Source of the DNA: Penium margaritaceum
Lineage: Eukaryota; Streptophyta; Zygnematophyceae; Desmidiales; Peniaceae
Assembly (NCBI GenBank): GCA_023375785.1
Contig: SZWC01006717.1
Coordinates: 4,908-46,424 of the forward strand
Direction of reading: 5' to 3'
Length of the DNA stretch: 41,517 bases
Shown: positions 1 through 9,922 of the stretch, piece after piece
Layout: every line of letters begins with the position of its first letter
How positions within the stretch are numbered: the first letter of the stretch is position 1
Translations under genes and position numbers: made by a program
The notes under the pieces: generated by a model
The model's input: only the letters and a program-made list of their open reading frames with translations
What the model was told of the DNA's origin: nothing
The model's database searches: none

Positions 1-1073
1 TCAGTAGTAGCACGGTGTGGCTACCATGCACAATGACCGACCAAACTAGGCATATGTACTGCCTTGACCAAAGAAATCCTCTGTGTGTGGTCAACATTGA
101 CAACTCATAATACAAGTCACAAATGGTCAGAGGGGGAAACAATGGTTTGGGAACACCAAGTAACAAATAGCAAGCATAAGGGGCATCAATACGCTGTGGC
201 ACGGTGTGGATACCATGAACGATGACCAACCAAAGTAGGCATGTGTCACTGACCATAACCAAATAATGTCACCAAGTGTGGTAAACTTTGACAACTCATA
301 ACACGAGTCACAAATGGTCAGGGTGGAAGATAATGGTTTGTGAATACTAGTTATTGACTAGCAAGTACAAATACCTTCAATATGTAGTGGGACAATGCGG
401 CTTCAATGCACTGTGACCAACCAAAGTATGTAGATATCACTAACCATGACCAACAAATTTAACTTCATGTGGTCAACGTTGAAAACACATAACACGAGTC
501 ACAAATGGTCAGAGGGGAAAACAATGAGTTGGGAATACTAGTTATAAACTAGCAAGTACAGAGACCTTCAAAAAGCGGTGGCACGGTATGGCTAGCGTGC
601 ACAGTGACCAACCAAAGGATGCATACGTCACTGACTACGACCGAATAAGTCCACTATGTGTGATAAACATTGACAACTCATAACCCGAGTCACAAATGGT
701 CAGAGGGAGAGACAATGGTTTGGGAAGCCAATGTATTGACTAGAAAGGACAAAGAACTTCAACATGTAGTGGCACGGTGTGGCTCGTGTGCACACCAAAC
801 AACCAAAGAAGCCATATGTCACTGATCATGACAACTGAATTTCAATATGGGTGGTCAACATTGACCAACCATAACACGAGTCACAAATGGTCAGGAGAGA
901 AAACAATGATATGGGAATATCGGTTCTCAACTACCAACTACAACGACCTTCAGTCAGTAGTAGCACGGTGTGTCTACCAGGCACAATGACCGATCAAAGT
1001 AGGCAGATGTACTGCCTTTGACCAAAGAAATCCGCTGTGTGTGGTCAGCGTTGACAACTCATAATACGAGTCA

Positions 1074-1456
1074 CAAATGGTCAGAGGGGGAAACAATGGT
1101 TTGGGAACACCAAGTATCAAATAGCAAGCACGAGGGGCTTCAATACGCTGTGGCACGGTGTGGAGACCATGCACGATGACCAACCAAAGTAGGCATATGT
1201 CACTGACCATGACCAAGTAATGTCACTAAGTGTGGTAAACTTTGACAACTCATAACACGAGTCACAAATGGTCAGAGGGGGAAACAATGGTTTGGGAACA
1301 CCAAGTATCAAATAGCAAGCACGAGGGGCTTCAATACGCTGTGGCACGGTGTGGAGACCATGCACGATGACCAACCAAAGTAGGCATATGTCACTGACCA
1401 TGACCAAGTAATGTCACTAAGTGTGGTAAACTTTGACAACTCATAACACGAGTCAC
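1074..1456 (+). repeat. tandem duplicate of one E/A monomer (period 191 bp)
   Basis: A stretch starting at the core box near 1074 and running through the E monomer into the first bases of an A monomer is repeated without visible change 191 bp later. The array therefore reads D-E-(A/E hybrid)-A here instead of D-E-A. This is what unequal crossing-over or slippage within the array produces. The identity of the copies makes it one of the youngest events in the block. Confidence 0.85.
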
Positions 1457-1678
1457 AAATGGTCAGGGTGGAAGATAATGGTTTGTGAATAATGCTTATC
1501 GACTAGCAAGTACAAATATCTTAAATATGTAGTGGCACAATGTGGCTTCTATGCATAGTGACCAACCAAAGTATGCATATGTCACTAACTATGACCAACA
1601 AATTTCACTTCAAGTGATCAACATTGAAAACACATAACACGGGTCACAAATGGACAGAGGGGAAAACAATGGGTTGGG

Positions 1679-1683
1679 AACAC
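1679..1683 (+). other. target site duplication AACAC, left copy (element 1)
   Basis: AACAC directly precedes the TG of the 5' LTR, and the same five bases follow the CA of the 3' LTR at 17174-17178. Removing the element plus one copy restores the B-monomer sequence GGGAACACTAGTTATCAACT seen in other B monomers of the window. Five base pairs is the usual length for Ty3/Gypsy integrases. Confidence 0.95.
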
Positions 1684-2942
1684 TGTCACGCACAATTCTG
1701 CCGCAGCTCCGAAGAAGAGGTCACCTGCGGAATGGGAACCGAGGAGGCAGAAGGTCCGCGCGCAGAATGCTGGCTCTCGCGGATGCGGTTGAGCGAGGGG
1801 TAGCGCGGATCCGGGGAAAGCAAGGATCAGGGCACCAATGGAAGGGCCGCCGCAGGCTAACACTCGTCTGCGGCGGTTCTTCTTATTCGAGCACTTGTGG
1901 CAAAAGCGGGAAGCTGTGGAGGGAAAAGCTGCGGTGTAAAGGGAACAGGGACGAGTCGCGGCAAGATCCGCGGCCACTGGTAAAGCACAGGCAGGACGGC
2001 GGAAGAACCGGACAATCAGGGAAGAAAACGTCCAATGAACATGAGTGACCAATCATCAATCACGGAGGAGTCCCGGGAGACGCACCGCGGAAGACGAAGA
2101 TTCAAGAAGCACACAAAGAACCGTGTGCACGAGCCGCGGATGAGGGATGTAGCCAGCAGAAGATGGACAGTATGTTTGTGTGTGTGTGTGGTTGGGACGA
2201 GACCCGCGGTGCGTAGCCGCACCGCATGGAGTCCATGCAGAAGGAAGAAGGATGATGTGAGAGGGATGAGACCGACGGCGTGTAGACGCACTGTGCGGAG
2301 TCCCAAGTAGAAAAGGGCCTCGCTGGCAATAGCACAACCGCAACTCAGACTTGCTTGCCTTCAGAAGCATTCCATGTACTCCGCAATCAGCTTTGTCAAA
2401 GACATTTGCCTACTCACATCCTTACGCTCCCCCCTTTGCCCTCCTGCTCTCAGTTGCTCTCGAAAGTCCGGTCCGCGGACAGTGGGAGTAGGTGCGTGAA
2501 GAACCAAAAGTCCGAGTGAAGTGAGCTGCCGGCGGTGCCCATTGCTTGCATACGTCCGCGGAATTGGGATTCCGCGGAGAGGAGTCAGACGCCACGAGGT
2601 GGTGGACTCCCGTGTGGGAAGAAGCGGACCGCGGAGCATCATTCATCGGTGAGGTGCCTGCGCGGAACTCTAGGTCTGTGGTCCACAGAATAGCTGGTGA
2701 TAGTGAGTTTTGCCATTGTGTGTAGCAACTGCCTAGCGGAAAGCAGAGCATCACTTGTCGGCAAGTGGTCAGCATAGAAGTCCAAACCTGTGGTCCGCGA
2801 GATAGGTTCCAGTCTGTGGATGACAACCGTGTCCTGCTACTCACCTGTAGATTAGTAGTAGTGAACTGACTCTTCCGCGGACTAGCGCGGAGCGGAGCCG
2901 CCCACGGAGGAGGTCAAAAGCGCGGCAAAATTGGGGGTATCA
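1684..2942 (+). repeat. 5' LTR of element 1 (1259 bp)
   Basis: Starts TGTCACGCAC and ends GGGGGTATCA. It aligns over its full length with 15695-17173 once the assembly duplication there is removed, giving exactly 1259 bp on both sides. It is CpG-rich and holds many copies of the palindrome TCCGCGGA or close variants (for example near 2472, 2555, 2571, 2629, 2873). It should contain the Pol II promoter and polyadenylation site, but I cannot place a convincing TATA box or poly(A) signal. ORFs on either strand inside it have no recognisable product. Confidence 0.95.
2176..2191 (+). repeat. (TG)n microsatellite in the 5' LTR
   Basis: A short TG run lies inside the LTR. The 3' LTR has the homologous run at 16182-16201 with a few more repeats, so the tract has changed length since insertion. 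Confidence 0.9.
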
Positions 2943-3208
2943 GTGTCATGGTGCGGTGAGCGTGGACAGTTCTTTGCTCTTTGCCAGCAGAACTGCACGT
3001 GCCTTTCAGATCTTCAGATCAGTCGTTGATGTCTGTGGCCAGCTTCGTACATGAGGACATTGGGCGATGGCAATAGCAACTGTTGGCGCAGTGCTTCCTA
3101 CCCCGACGGGCCGCGACTCACGCAGGGAGCAAGGATTCTTCGCCAGTGCCATCCCGCACACTAGTCAGCTCCTCACTGGGCCCCGATCCACTCGTCTAGC
3201 ACCGACGA
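2943..3208 (+). other. 5' untranslated leader of element 1
   Basis: Lies between the LTR end and the first plausible Gag frame. Apart from the primer-binding region I see no ORF or motif of note. It shares short blocks with the start of element 2's interior (for example ACTGCACG and a CTTCAG-containing stretch), which suggests packaging or dimer signals kept in both. That last point is inference. Confidence 0.6.
2949..2969 (+). promoter_or_regulatory. probable primer-binding site of element 1
   Basis: Six bases after the LTR end comes TGGTGCGGTGAGCGTGGACA plus G. It starts with the TGG expected opposite a tRNA CCA end. The identical 21 bp, also shortly after an LTR, occurs in element 2 at 22930-22950, although the LTR bodies differ. 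Conservation in two families is the main argument that this is the primer site. I cannot name the tRNA with confidence. The inner GCGTGGACAG resembles the complement of a serine-tRNA acceptor end, which would put the pairing about 12 bases from the LTR. Confidence 0.7.
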
Positions 3209-4900
3209 GTGACCGGGTGGTTGGAGCAGCTGCATTGGCGCCGCATCATGGATACGCTCGACGAGCGTGTGGAGATGGATAGCGTCCACAGCTCCGATAG
3301 CCATGTATCCGTGCAGCATCAACAGGAACGCAAAGGCCCACATAACGTGCCACTTGGAACGCCATGGTTCTTCGATACACCACCTACACTGGAGGTATCC
3401 TCCGGTGGTGGAGAACTCGAGGCTTACCGTGGACTGGTGTATCGGCGACGGGGCGGGCAGTAGCAGCAGCATATTGCCGGCGGAACGGAGTCGCAGCCCA
3501 CTCACCCGCCAGCGCATCCGTGACCCTCAAGCCCCGAGGATTTTGGGATCCCCAAGACACCAGCACCAGACGAGCAGGAGACCTCAGCGCAGCCGCAGCA
3601 GGTGGAATCCCCAGCCCCTGCCCTTGGGATGCCACAAGAGATGAATCAGCCGCACCAGCTGGATGGGACAGCCCTGGGAGACCCGACCGTGAAGCCTCCT
3701 GTGTGTGGCCAGCAACAGCAACATGTGGGCACATTGGAGCAGCCCATGGAGAATATGCGGATGGGGATGCCCGTGTCCACACAGATACCAGGAGTCACAC
3801 ATCCACCGGTAAACCACATCCCAGTAAGCCAGACCCCTCTGACCACAGGAGCGGTGGCGCAACTCCAGGTGTCAGGAATGGCCCAGTCACCGAGGTATCC
3901 GCAACAGTAGTACATGGGGAGCGGGCAGGCCGGCACAGCGCAACCGCTCTCCGCGTCTGGGCCAGTCCAGCCGCAGACGTCACAGCTGAACCAGGTCACT
4001 CTGCCAACCGGGGCGCCCCCGCAGCCACCAGTGACAGGTACACCACCACAGCAATAGATGGTGTTGAGCACTATGCAGGCGGCAGCCATGCCGCATCCGC
4101 CTGCAACGGGACTGCAGCAGCCAGCGCATCCGCCGCCGCATCTCACAATGCAAGCGGGGGTGATGACTGGACCCTCCGCAATCACACCGCCGCCACAGCA
4201 GATGCCCCAGCCCGGGGGCAGAGCCACCCACCAGGGGAGCACGATTCAGCCTCCACTGACCGGGACCCAACTAACGAGCTATCAGGGGCAGACGTTCGGA
4301 GGCGGAGCATAGCTGACGAGCATGCCGCAACCCTCCGCGGTCACACCGGCCCTGTGGACGGCCCAACAGCAGATGGGTCCGATGCTGGTGGGAATGATAC
4401 CGCAGAAGCTCCTACCCAACATGATTCCGTAGCCATCCATGCCCACTTATCAGCAGCTCCACCACCAGCAGCTGAATGGAACAGTGCCAGATGGGGCGAC
4501 TCACCAGTCCTCGCAGCCAATCCCGCAACAAACTGCATAGAGCCATAGATACTTGCCCCCACAACAGTTATCAGGGAATTCGCACCCGACCGCCAGCGCT
4601 GGATTGGCAGTTCCTCTACACACTACGACTGCGATCCCACCAACTCAGATGTACTGGGTACCGCAGACAGCGGTGCCACCGGTGCAGGGGACTCAGGTTC
4701 TGCCGCATGGGACAGTATTCTTCTCTACACCCTACACCGCCTCCACAACCACTCCCTCTTCCTGGTACATGCCTCCCCCTCCCACGCAAGCCTATCTTCC
4801 CATGCCCGTGGGGCAGCCCCAGATACCGGCCCCGGCCGGTATCTGGGGCCAGTATCTGGCTCCAAAATTTCAAAGTTTGACTATGCTGAAAAACGATTGG
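3209..4900 (+). pseudogene. Gag N-terminal region, Pro/Gln/Met-rich, with many TAG stops
   Basis: Reading frame 2 from an ATG at 3209 (or 3248) gives a continuous low-complexity protein of roughly 560 residues rich in Pro, Gln, Met and Thr. It is interrupted by TAG at 3461, 3908, 4055, 4310, 4430 and 4538 and by TGA at 3521. Several TAGs sit within or next to Gln runs, as if CAG had become TAG. The sequence flanking the stops keeps the same composition, so I treat them as point lesions in one frame. A long ORF in frame 1 (3364-4548) is Ala/Gly/His-rich and looks like the shadow of this frame. The frame shifts to 3 near 4.89 kb, where the Gag core begins. The disordered N-terminus is inferred from composition only. 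Confidence 0.7.
4816..4849 (+). repeat. perfect 16-bp inverted repeat with 2-nt loop in gag
   Basis: Left arm GCCCCAGATACCGGCC (4816-4831), spacer CC, right arm GGCCGGTATCTGGGGC (4834-4849). A partial third copy (AGTATCTGGC) follows directly. In RNA this would be a very stable hairpin inside the Gag frame. Confidence 0.9.
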
Positions 4901-5865
4901 ATACTCTGCGGCTCCACCTGCAGCCCTTCCGCCGCTACGTGCTGTGACTACATTGACGACTAACCGGAGCACTGTCCCGTAGCTGCAATACATCCGTTCT
5001 GAGCCCGCCAATATTCCCCGCTTGGATTCCTTCAAGGGTGCCTCGGAGGAAGACCCTTGGGTCTGGCTCAAACAGATTACCCTCTACACTAGCATCGGCC
5101 GGATTCCGCCTGATCTCTGTCTCGCCACCGCGGAACTTCATCTCCAGGGTGCGGTAGCAAACTGGTACAATGCACGAGCACCTTTCCCATTTTTCGAGGA
5201 CATTGGCAACGCCCTCATCGAACGCTTCAAAACACTCAACTAAAGAAGAAGCGTTGCGGAAGATTGAGAAGGAGGTTATGCACAAGGATGATGATATCCG
5301 CCGTTTCCTGGATCAGTTCCTAACCTGGGCCTCAGTGGCCAAGAGTCCACAGGGGGAGGGCTTGCTGCTGTCGGTTTTGCTGCAGAATCTCATCAGTGCA
5401 CTTCCGGATGAGATCACCAGCCTCATGATCGCCGACCGCTACCTGTCCCTTCAAGATGCAGTGCGAGACGCAACGGCCATCTTTGCCAGACAACGGTCCA
5501 CCCGACAGTATCAGGGAAGCGACACACCTACACCCACACCTTCACATGCACCTCTTCCGCAGCAGCAAAAGCCAAAAGCCTGCTACACGTGCCATAGCCT
5601 GGAGCACATTGCTCGGGACTGCCCTCGCAAGCGACACGCGGCTCCGCGCCCTAAGCCGGTACCCCAGGATCCCATGGTCCAGCAATGGCAGCAGTACTAC
5701 AACCAAGCGTGGCCGGGTCAACCGCAGCAATATCAACCACAGCAACAGCAGCAATCACAGACGCCGCATCCCCCCCCAGCCGACAAGACCAGGCGACTCA
5801 AGGAGCAGGTCAGGGCATCTTGCCAAATCCACTGCAAAACTCCGCGGCCGGCGCTCGCAATGTGA
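4900..5865 (+). pseudogene. Gag core (retrotransposon gag domain) and CCHC zinc knuckle, frameshifted
   Basis: Frame 3 from about 4900 to 5240 reads as a typical retrotransposon Gag capsid start (segments DSFKGASEEDPWVWLKQI and LQGAVANWYNA, matching the usual pattern of a helix followed by L-x-G-x-A-x-x-W). A TAG at 4980 interrupts it. Near 5237 the frame moves to frame 1 and continues through an Asp/Leu-rich helical part (RRFLDQFLTWA, LISALPDEI) to a zinc knuckle at 5581-5622, C-x2-C-x4-H-x4-C, the usual nucleic-acid binding element of nucleocapsid. After the knuckle come basic and Gln-rich residues. A second shift, probably at the C run near 5770, leads into frame 3. The product would package element RNA in cytoplasmic particles. 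Confidence 0.85.
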
Positions 5866-6980
5866 AGATGGGATTGCCCACGACAGAAGAAGAGACTACT
5901 GAGGTGGCGCCAACACCTGAGGAGACGGAGCTCATCTCTCGGGCCCGTCAAATCAAGCTCCGCGGATGGGATATACAGGAGGCTGCACAGTTGCAGGACG
6001 ACCTGCGGCGATGAGCGGAAACCGCCGAGGCCCGGCTACAGGAGGCCATTACGGCCCGCTCCATGCAACCCCCAGAGAAGCGCCGCCAACCGGATCCCGC
6101 GCCTGCGGTGCTCCCACCTGTTACAAACAACCCGCCGGCATCTCACCCCACTCCCACTCTTGCAGCTGATTCTAGTGGCACTGTACACAAGCTCTTCACC
6201 ACTCCCATCGCCTCCGTGAGCTTCTTTGATTTCCTCCGCCTTCATCTCGAATTGGCTCCGCGGCACAGAGAGGAATTTACCAGAGCCAATCACCGCCTCC
6301 AGACCGTTGGGATATCCCTTGCCTGCACCACTCCGCCCCACGGCACCAAGAACACCCGACGCGTCGTGGCAGAAGCCCCTCCCGCGTTAACCACAGAAGA
6401 GATAGACTGGGGATGGGCACCCCAACCCCTGGAACCTCCCCGTCGCGACGACTGCCACTATGAGGTGGCCTGTTGCGTGGTCTGGATCTGTGGCCGCAAG
6501 TTCTTGGCCATTGTCGACACGGGAGCGACCCACACTACTGTGGCCCTCTGCGTCCTCTGCCTCATTGAGTGGACAGAGCCCATCATCCCAACGCGGTGAC
6601 TATTCAGTAACTCCGCAGGAGGACTTGATTACGGGGATGGCAAAGTACGCGGCTGACCCTTTCAAGTGGGCACTCTAAATGAACCAATGGATGTTCAAGG
6701 AACCCAGGCGCGGACCTATGACATTCTCATGGGGATGGACTATCTCCGTCTGTGACGAGGCAACCTTCTGTTTTCCCTGTGTGTCATGCAGCTCACCTCC
6801 ACCATGGGCACCAAAGAGTACGCCCTCATCACGGTGGGTGATCGAGTCACGGTACCAGTGGCAGAGGCTCCAACCTTCTCCCTCTCCGATGCGGTACAGG
6901 AGGATTCCATTGCACGTTCCCTGAGCAACAAGGGCCTGGTAGATGAGACCCTGGACGCGGAACAGGTGCTTGTCGAATAG
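5775..6980 (+). pseudogene. first aspartic protease (retropepsin) with upstream linker domain
   Basis: Frame 3. A Glu/Arg-rich linker (5840-6060, TGA at 6012) leads to a ~100-residue segment and then the protease. The active-site DTGATHTT is at 6516-6539 (Asp codon 6516), preceded by the strand VWICGRKFLAIV. The second conserved motif, YDILMGMDYL, is at 6717-6746, and the Gly expected in the psi-loop is present. Stops at 6597, 6654 and 6753 (all TGA) and TAG at 6978 break the frame. Retropepsins cut Gag-Pol as dimers. The domain is closely related to the second protease at 9201-9919, including the stretch upstream of the catalytic strand. Between 6786 and 6980 an acidic segment connects to RT. 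Confidence 0.85.
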
Positions 6981-7016
6981 TGGCGTGAACTTTCCGCGGA
7001 GCACGAGAAAGCAGGG

Positions 7017-8164
7017 ATGCGTGCCAATCTTCTGGGGTTATGGCAGCAGGGCAAGGAGGCATTCGGCCGAGGATCTCCCCAGGACGATGACGACGACTTC
7101 TATACCATAATTGAGCAACTGCCACCACCACCACCGCGGTGGGACCACATCCTTCACCCTCGCCTCTCACCATCCCAGAAGCAAGACTTTCGGGACTTGT
7201 TGGATTCCTACGCCGACATCTTTACTGGATCCGCGACGGACCTTGGAGCAGTCAACGCCTCCCATGTCATCAACACCGGCACAGCTACCGCGGTCAAACA
7301 GAAGGTCCGCCGAATCCTCCCAGGTCAAGAACAGATCATTAATGACGGTCTCGCGGAGTTGAAGGCCCAAGGTGTGATCGTGCCCATTATCAGCCCCTGG
7401 CGTGCCAACTTGGTCATCGTTGGCAAACCGGACGGTTCCAAGCATTTTTGTGTAGACTTCTGTGACCTTAACCGCGTCACCAAGGAGGATGCCTATCCCA
7501 TGCCACTGATTGTTGACATACAAGAGCGTCAATAGGGCCGCGAATGGTTTGCCAACTTGGTCATCGTTGGCAAACCGGACGGTTCCAAGCATTTTTGTGT
7601 GGACTTCCGTGACCTTAACCGCGTCACCAAGGAGGATGCCTATCCCATGCCACTGATTGTTGACATACAAGAGCGTCAATAGGGCCGCGGATGGTTTGCC
7701 AAGCTCGAGGTTAAGGTAGCCTTCCACGCCGTCCCCATGTACCAGACTCTATTGCTAAGACGGCCTTTGTCACCCCTGAAGGCCTCTACGCCTTTATTCA
7801 CATGCCCTTCGGTCTCCGCAATGCCAGCGCCACGTTTCAGCGTGTCATGGACTCCACTCTCCGCGGCATTCCCAACGTAAGCTGCTACATCGACGACATC
7901 ATGGTTGCCGCCCACAGCTTCGCGGACCTCTTCTCCTCCGTCTCCGTCGTCTTTGTTACACTCTGCGCTGCAAACCTCAAACACAAGGCCGCCAAGTGTT
8001 CCATTGGCGTCGCGGAGATGGGGTTCTTGGGCTTTGTCATGAGTGCCGACGGTATCAAAACCGACCCCAAAAAAATCGCAGCTGTCCAGGAATGGCTCCA
8101 ACCCACTACTACGGGACAGGTTAAGATCTACTGGGCTTTGTCTCTTCTAGCGCAAGTTCGTCCG
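7017..8164 (+). pseudogene. reverse transcriptase, frameshifted and with an internal duplication
   Basis: Frame 3 from 7017 contains the RT entry region (an Asp-rich linker, LKAQGVIVPIISPWRANLV, and the palm strand motif with [18 protein letters not shown]) up to TAG 7533. A 147-bp tandem duplication repeats this last part, so the same TAG returns at 7680. Near 7725-7740 the frame changes to 2, giving MPFGLRNASATFQRVMD and the catalytic YIDD at 7886-7897, followed by the conserved CSIGVAEMGFLG and the thumb. The YIDD Asp pair and the preceding FGLRNASATFQ are hallmarks of Ty3/Gypsy RT. A further shift near 8.15 kb leads into frame 3 and RNase H. Known role: RNA- and DNA-templated synthesis of element cDNA. 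Confidence 0.95.
7404..7697 (+). repeat. 147-bp tandem duplication inside RT
   Basis: Copy 1 is 7404-7550 and copy 2 is 7551-7697. They differ at only a few bases (for example TAGACTTCTG versus TGGACTTCCG, and CGCGAATGG versus CGCGGATGG). Both copies and the following unique sequence begin with GCCAA, a microhomology typical of slippage or template switching. The unit is exactly 49 codons, so it does not change frame. It does duplicate the palm strand that carries a catalytic Asp, which no functional RT would have. Confidence 0.95.
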
Positions 8165-8729
8165 TGACTACGCACGCATCATCCGCCCGCTGCAACAGCT
8201 GACCCATCAAGACATCCTATTTGAGTGGACTCCGGAGTGTGCGGCTGCTTGGGCAGAGATCAATCATCGCTTAGTTACCGCGCCCATGCTGGAGTTTCCA
8301 GACTTCAACCTCCCCTTCGCCATCACAACCGACTGGTTGCGGGAAGGCCTTGGCGCGGTCCTATCGCAGTCGGTCCAGGAACCGATCCAGCGGGTGATTG
8401 CATATACTAGTCGCGCCCTCACTGACGGTGAGCGGAACTACCCACCGGTGAAGGGCGAATGCCTGCCTGTGCTGTGGGCTCTCCAACACTTCCGCGACTA
8501 TATCAAGACCAGAAAACCTTTCACGGTCCTGACGGATCATCAGGCGCTACAGTGGCTGCTCACGACGCAGAATCATGAGGACATATTGGCCAAGTGGACC
8601 CTCCTCTTACAGGGCTACAACATGAAGATCAAGTATCAGCCCGCGGTCGCCAAGCGCAACGCGGATGCTCTCAGCTCCCTCCCACGCGAGGACTGGCCGC
8701 ACCCCACGAACCTACGAGATCGCCTCTAG
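8165..8729 (+). pseudogene. RNase H domain of pol
   Basis: After the RT thumb, frame 3 runs through a tether segment (LFEWTPECAAAWAEI, reading across 8220-8270) into a Ty3-type RNase H at 8286-8700. The four acidic positions are recognisable: Asp in TTDWLREGLGAVLSQ, Glu in VKGECLPVLWAL, Asp in VLTDHQALQWLL and Asp in NADALSSLP. The first motif has TDW where TDA is common. The domain degrades the RNA strand of the RNA:DNA hybrid. This stretch is free of stops from 8286 to TAG 8727, one of the best-preserved parts of the element. Confidence 0.93.
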
Positions 8730-9200
8730 GAGTCGCCTCCCGCAGCTGCCTCCCCCTCCGCGGATGTTGAGCCCTAGTGGGAGGATGTCGCTAGCGAATT
8801 CACGGAGGAGGAATTCGCGGTCGCGTACCAACTCCTGTCCGAGCTGGAGCCTGCCGAGTGCTTCGGCGCTGCAAAGACCCTCCCTGATCTCCCTGCCATT
8901 GGTCTTCAGCTTGCCCGCCGCTTCAACCCTACCATCCGCGGTTGGACGTTGGAGGATGTCGCAGCGTACATTCCTCCTTGCTCTTCTCGGCCACCATCCC
9001 GCCGGACTCCCATGGCTGCGCTGGTTGCCACCGCTTCCCCTACAATGTCCCCTCCACCCGCTGCCTCGCCTCTTCTCAACACACGTCATTCCCTCTCCCT
9101 GGTCGACTTCCTCCTCCATTCCCTTGCATCTGCGGAGTGACTCCAGGCACTCTTTTCCCCCCACAATCCCTCACTCTCCCCGTCGGCATCCGCCTCTCTT
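8730..9200 (+). pseudogene. linker between RNase H and second protease, unrecognised
   Basis: Frame 3 continues past TAG 8727 and TAG 8775 with protein-like, acidic sequence (FTEEEFAVAYQLLSELEPAE; GWTLEDVAAYIPP) to a TGA at 9138, then appears to move to frame 2. Near its end, SLVDFLLHSLA resembles a segment in front of protease 1, which suggests the duplicated unit begins before the catalytic strand. No known domain recognised. Confidence 0.6.
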
Positions 9201-9919
9201 GTACACTCACCCGTGATGCCGGTGTCTCCATGGTGGCCCAAGCCATCATCACAGCACACTCCCGCGTCCGGGAGGATGCCTGCCGTGCGCCACGCACATG
9301 GGCCCCTGCCCCGTTGGTCCCCGGTCCACCGACTCCGGCCGAGGTCCACGTGGCATGGTGCTATGTCTGGGTATGTGGCCGCAAGTTTGTGGCCATCGTG
9401 GACACTGGCGCCACCCATACTACCATCGCGCTGCGGATGGCCCGCACCTTGCGTCTTGACCATCTCATCGTGCCCACTCGGCTCCGCTTCTCCATCTCCA
9501 CCGGAGCCATCAATGCACCCATCGGACAGATCGAGGCCCTACCTTTCCAGGTCGCTAACGTGCATGCACCACACACCATGCAGGTATGTGACGTCCGCAC
9601 ATATGACGTGCTCCTGGCGGCCGACTGGCTCGCGCCACGCAAGGCGGATATATTGCTCGGAGCGGGTATTTTCAGTCTCATTTCTGTTGCCGGCATTCGA
9701 TCGTTCACCCCGCTCTTCACTTCGGCCCGACCACTCTCCGTACTTTCTCCTATGGTTCTCACGCCACCCGCTCCTGGCACTCAGTTCACCTGCCGCGTTA
9801 CTCGCAATTCCAGTGCCACCCGCGGCACAGCATCCGCAATGACTCGCCCTTCTGGCGTGGGGTCCGCGCCTTTGAACGGGGGGGATGAGCGTGCCACAAG
9901 ACGGACCTTCCGACAATAG
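9201..9919 (+). pseudogene. second aspartic protease (duplicate of protease 1)
   Basis: Frame 2. The catalytic strand VWVCGRKFVAIVDTGATHTT has its Asp codon at 9401 and is nearly identical to that of protease 1. It is followed by a complete retropepsin-like body (LDHLIVPTRLRFS, IGQIEALPFQVA) and a second motif YDVLLAADWL at 9602-9631. Protease 1 has Gly in the latter motif and this one has Ala, so its activity is doubtful. Ty3/Gypsy elements normally have one protease, before RT. A second copy after RNase H is unusual. Alternatives are that it serves another processing step or is a relic of recombination between related elements. The frame is open from 8942 to TAG 9917. Confidence 0.88.
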
Positions 9920-9922
9920 CCC

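Larger units (their letters stand above)
1..1683 (+). repeat. satellite array, block I (~190-bp monomers, 5-monomer HOR)
   Basis: Head-to-tail monomers of about 190 bp, recognised by a recurring core (ACTCATAACACGAGTCACAA followed by ATGGTCAG), a TTGGGAACAC block, a GTGGCACGGTGTGG block and a CATATGTCACTGACCATGAC block. Five monomer types follow in fixed order: A starts GTGGTAAACTTTGAC, B has GAAAACACATAAC, C has AAGCCAATGTATTGACTAG, D has GACCAACCATAACACG, E has CACCAAGTATCAAATAGC. The block ends inside a B monomer at the insertion point of element 1 and resumes exactly at 17174. No coding function is visible. The short ORFs on both strands recur because the monomers recur. Confidence 0.95.

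Noticed and set aside
1..1683. CRISPR-like array
   Set aside because: Repeats are contiguous ~190-bp monomers without short identical repeats and unique spacers, and the window is eukaryotic in character.
3364..4548. 394-residue ORF in frame 1 over the Gag N-terminal region
   Set aside because: Long but Ala/Gly/His-rich with no domain. Frame 2 gives the P/Q/M-rich sequence that leads towards the Gag core, so this is likely the shadow frame in GC-rich DNA.
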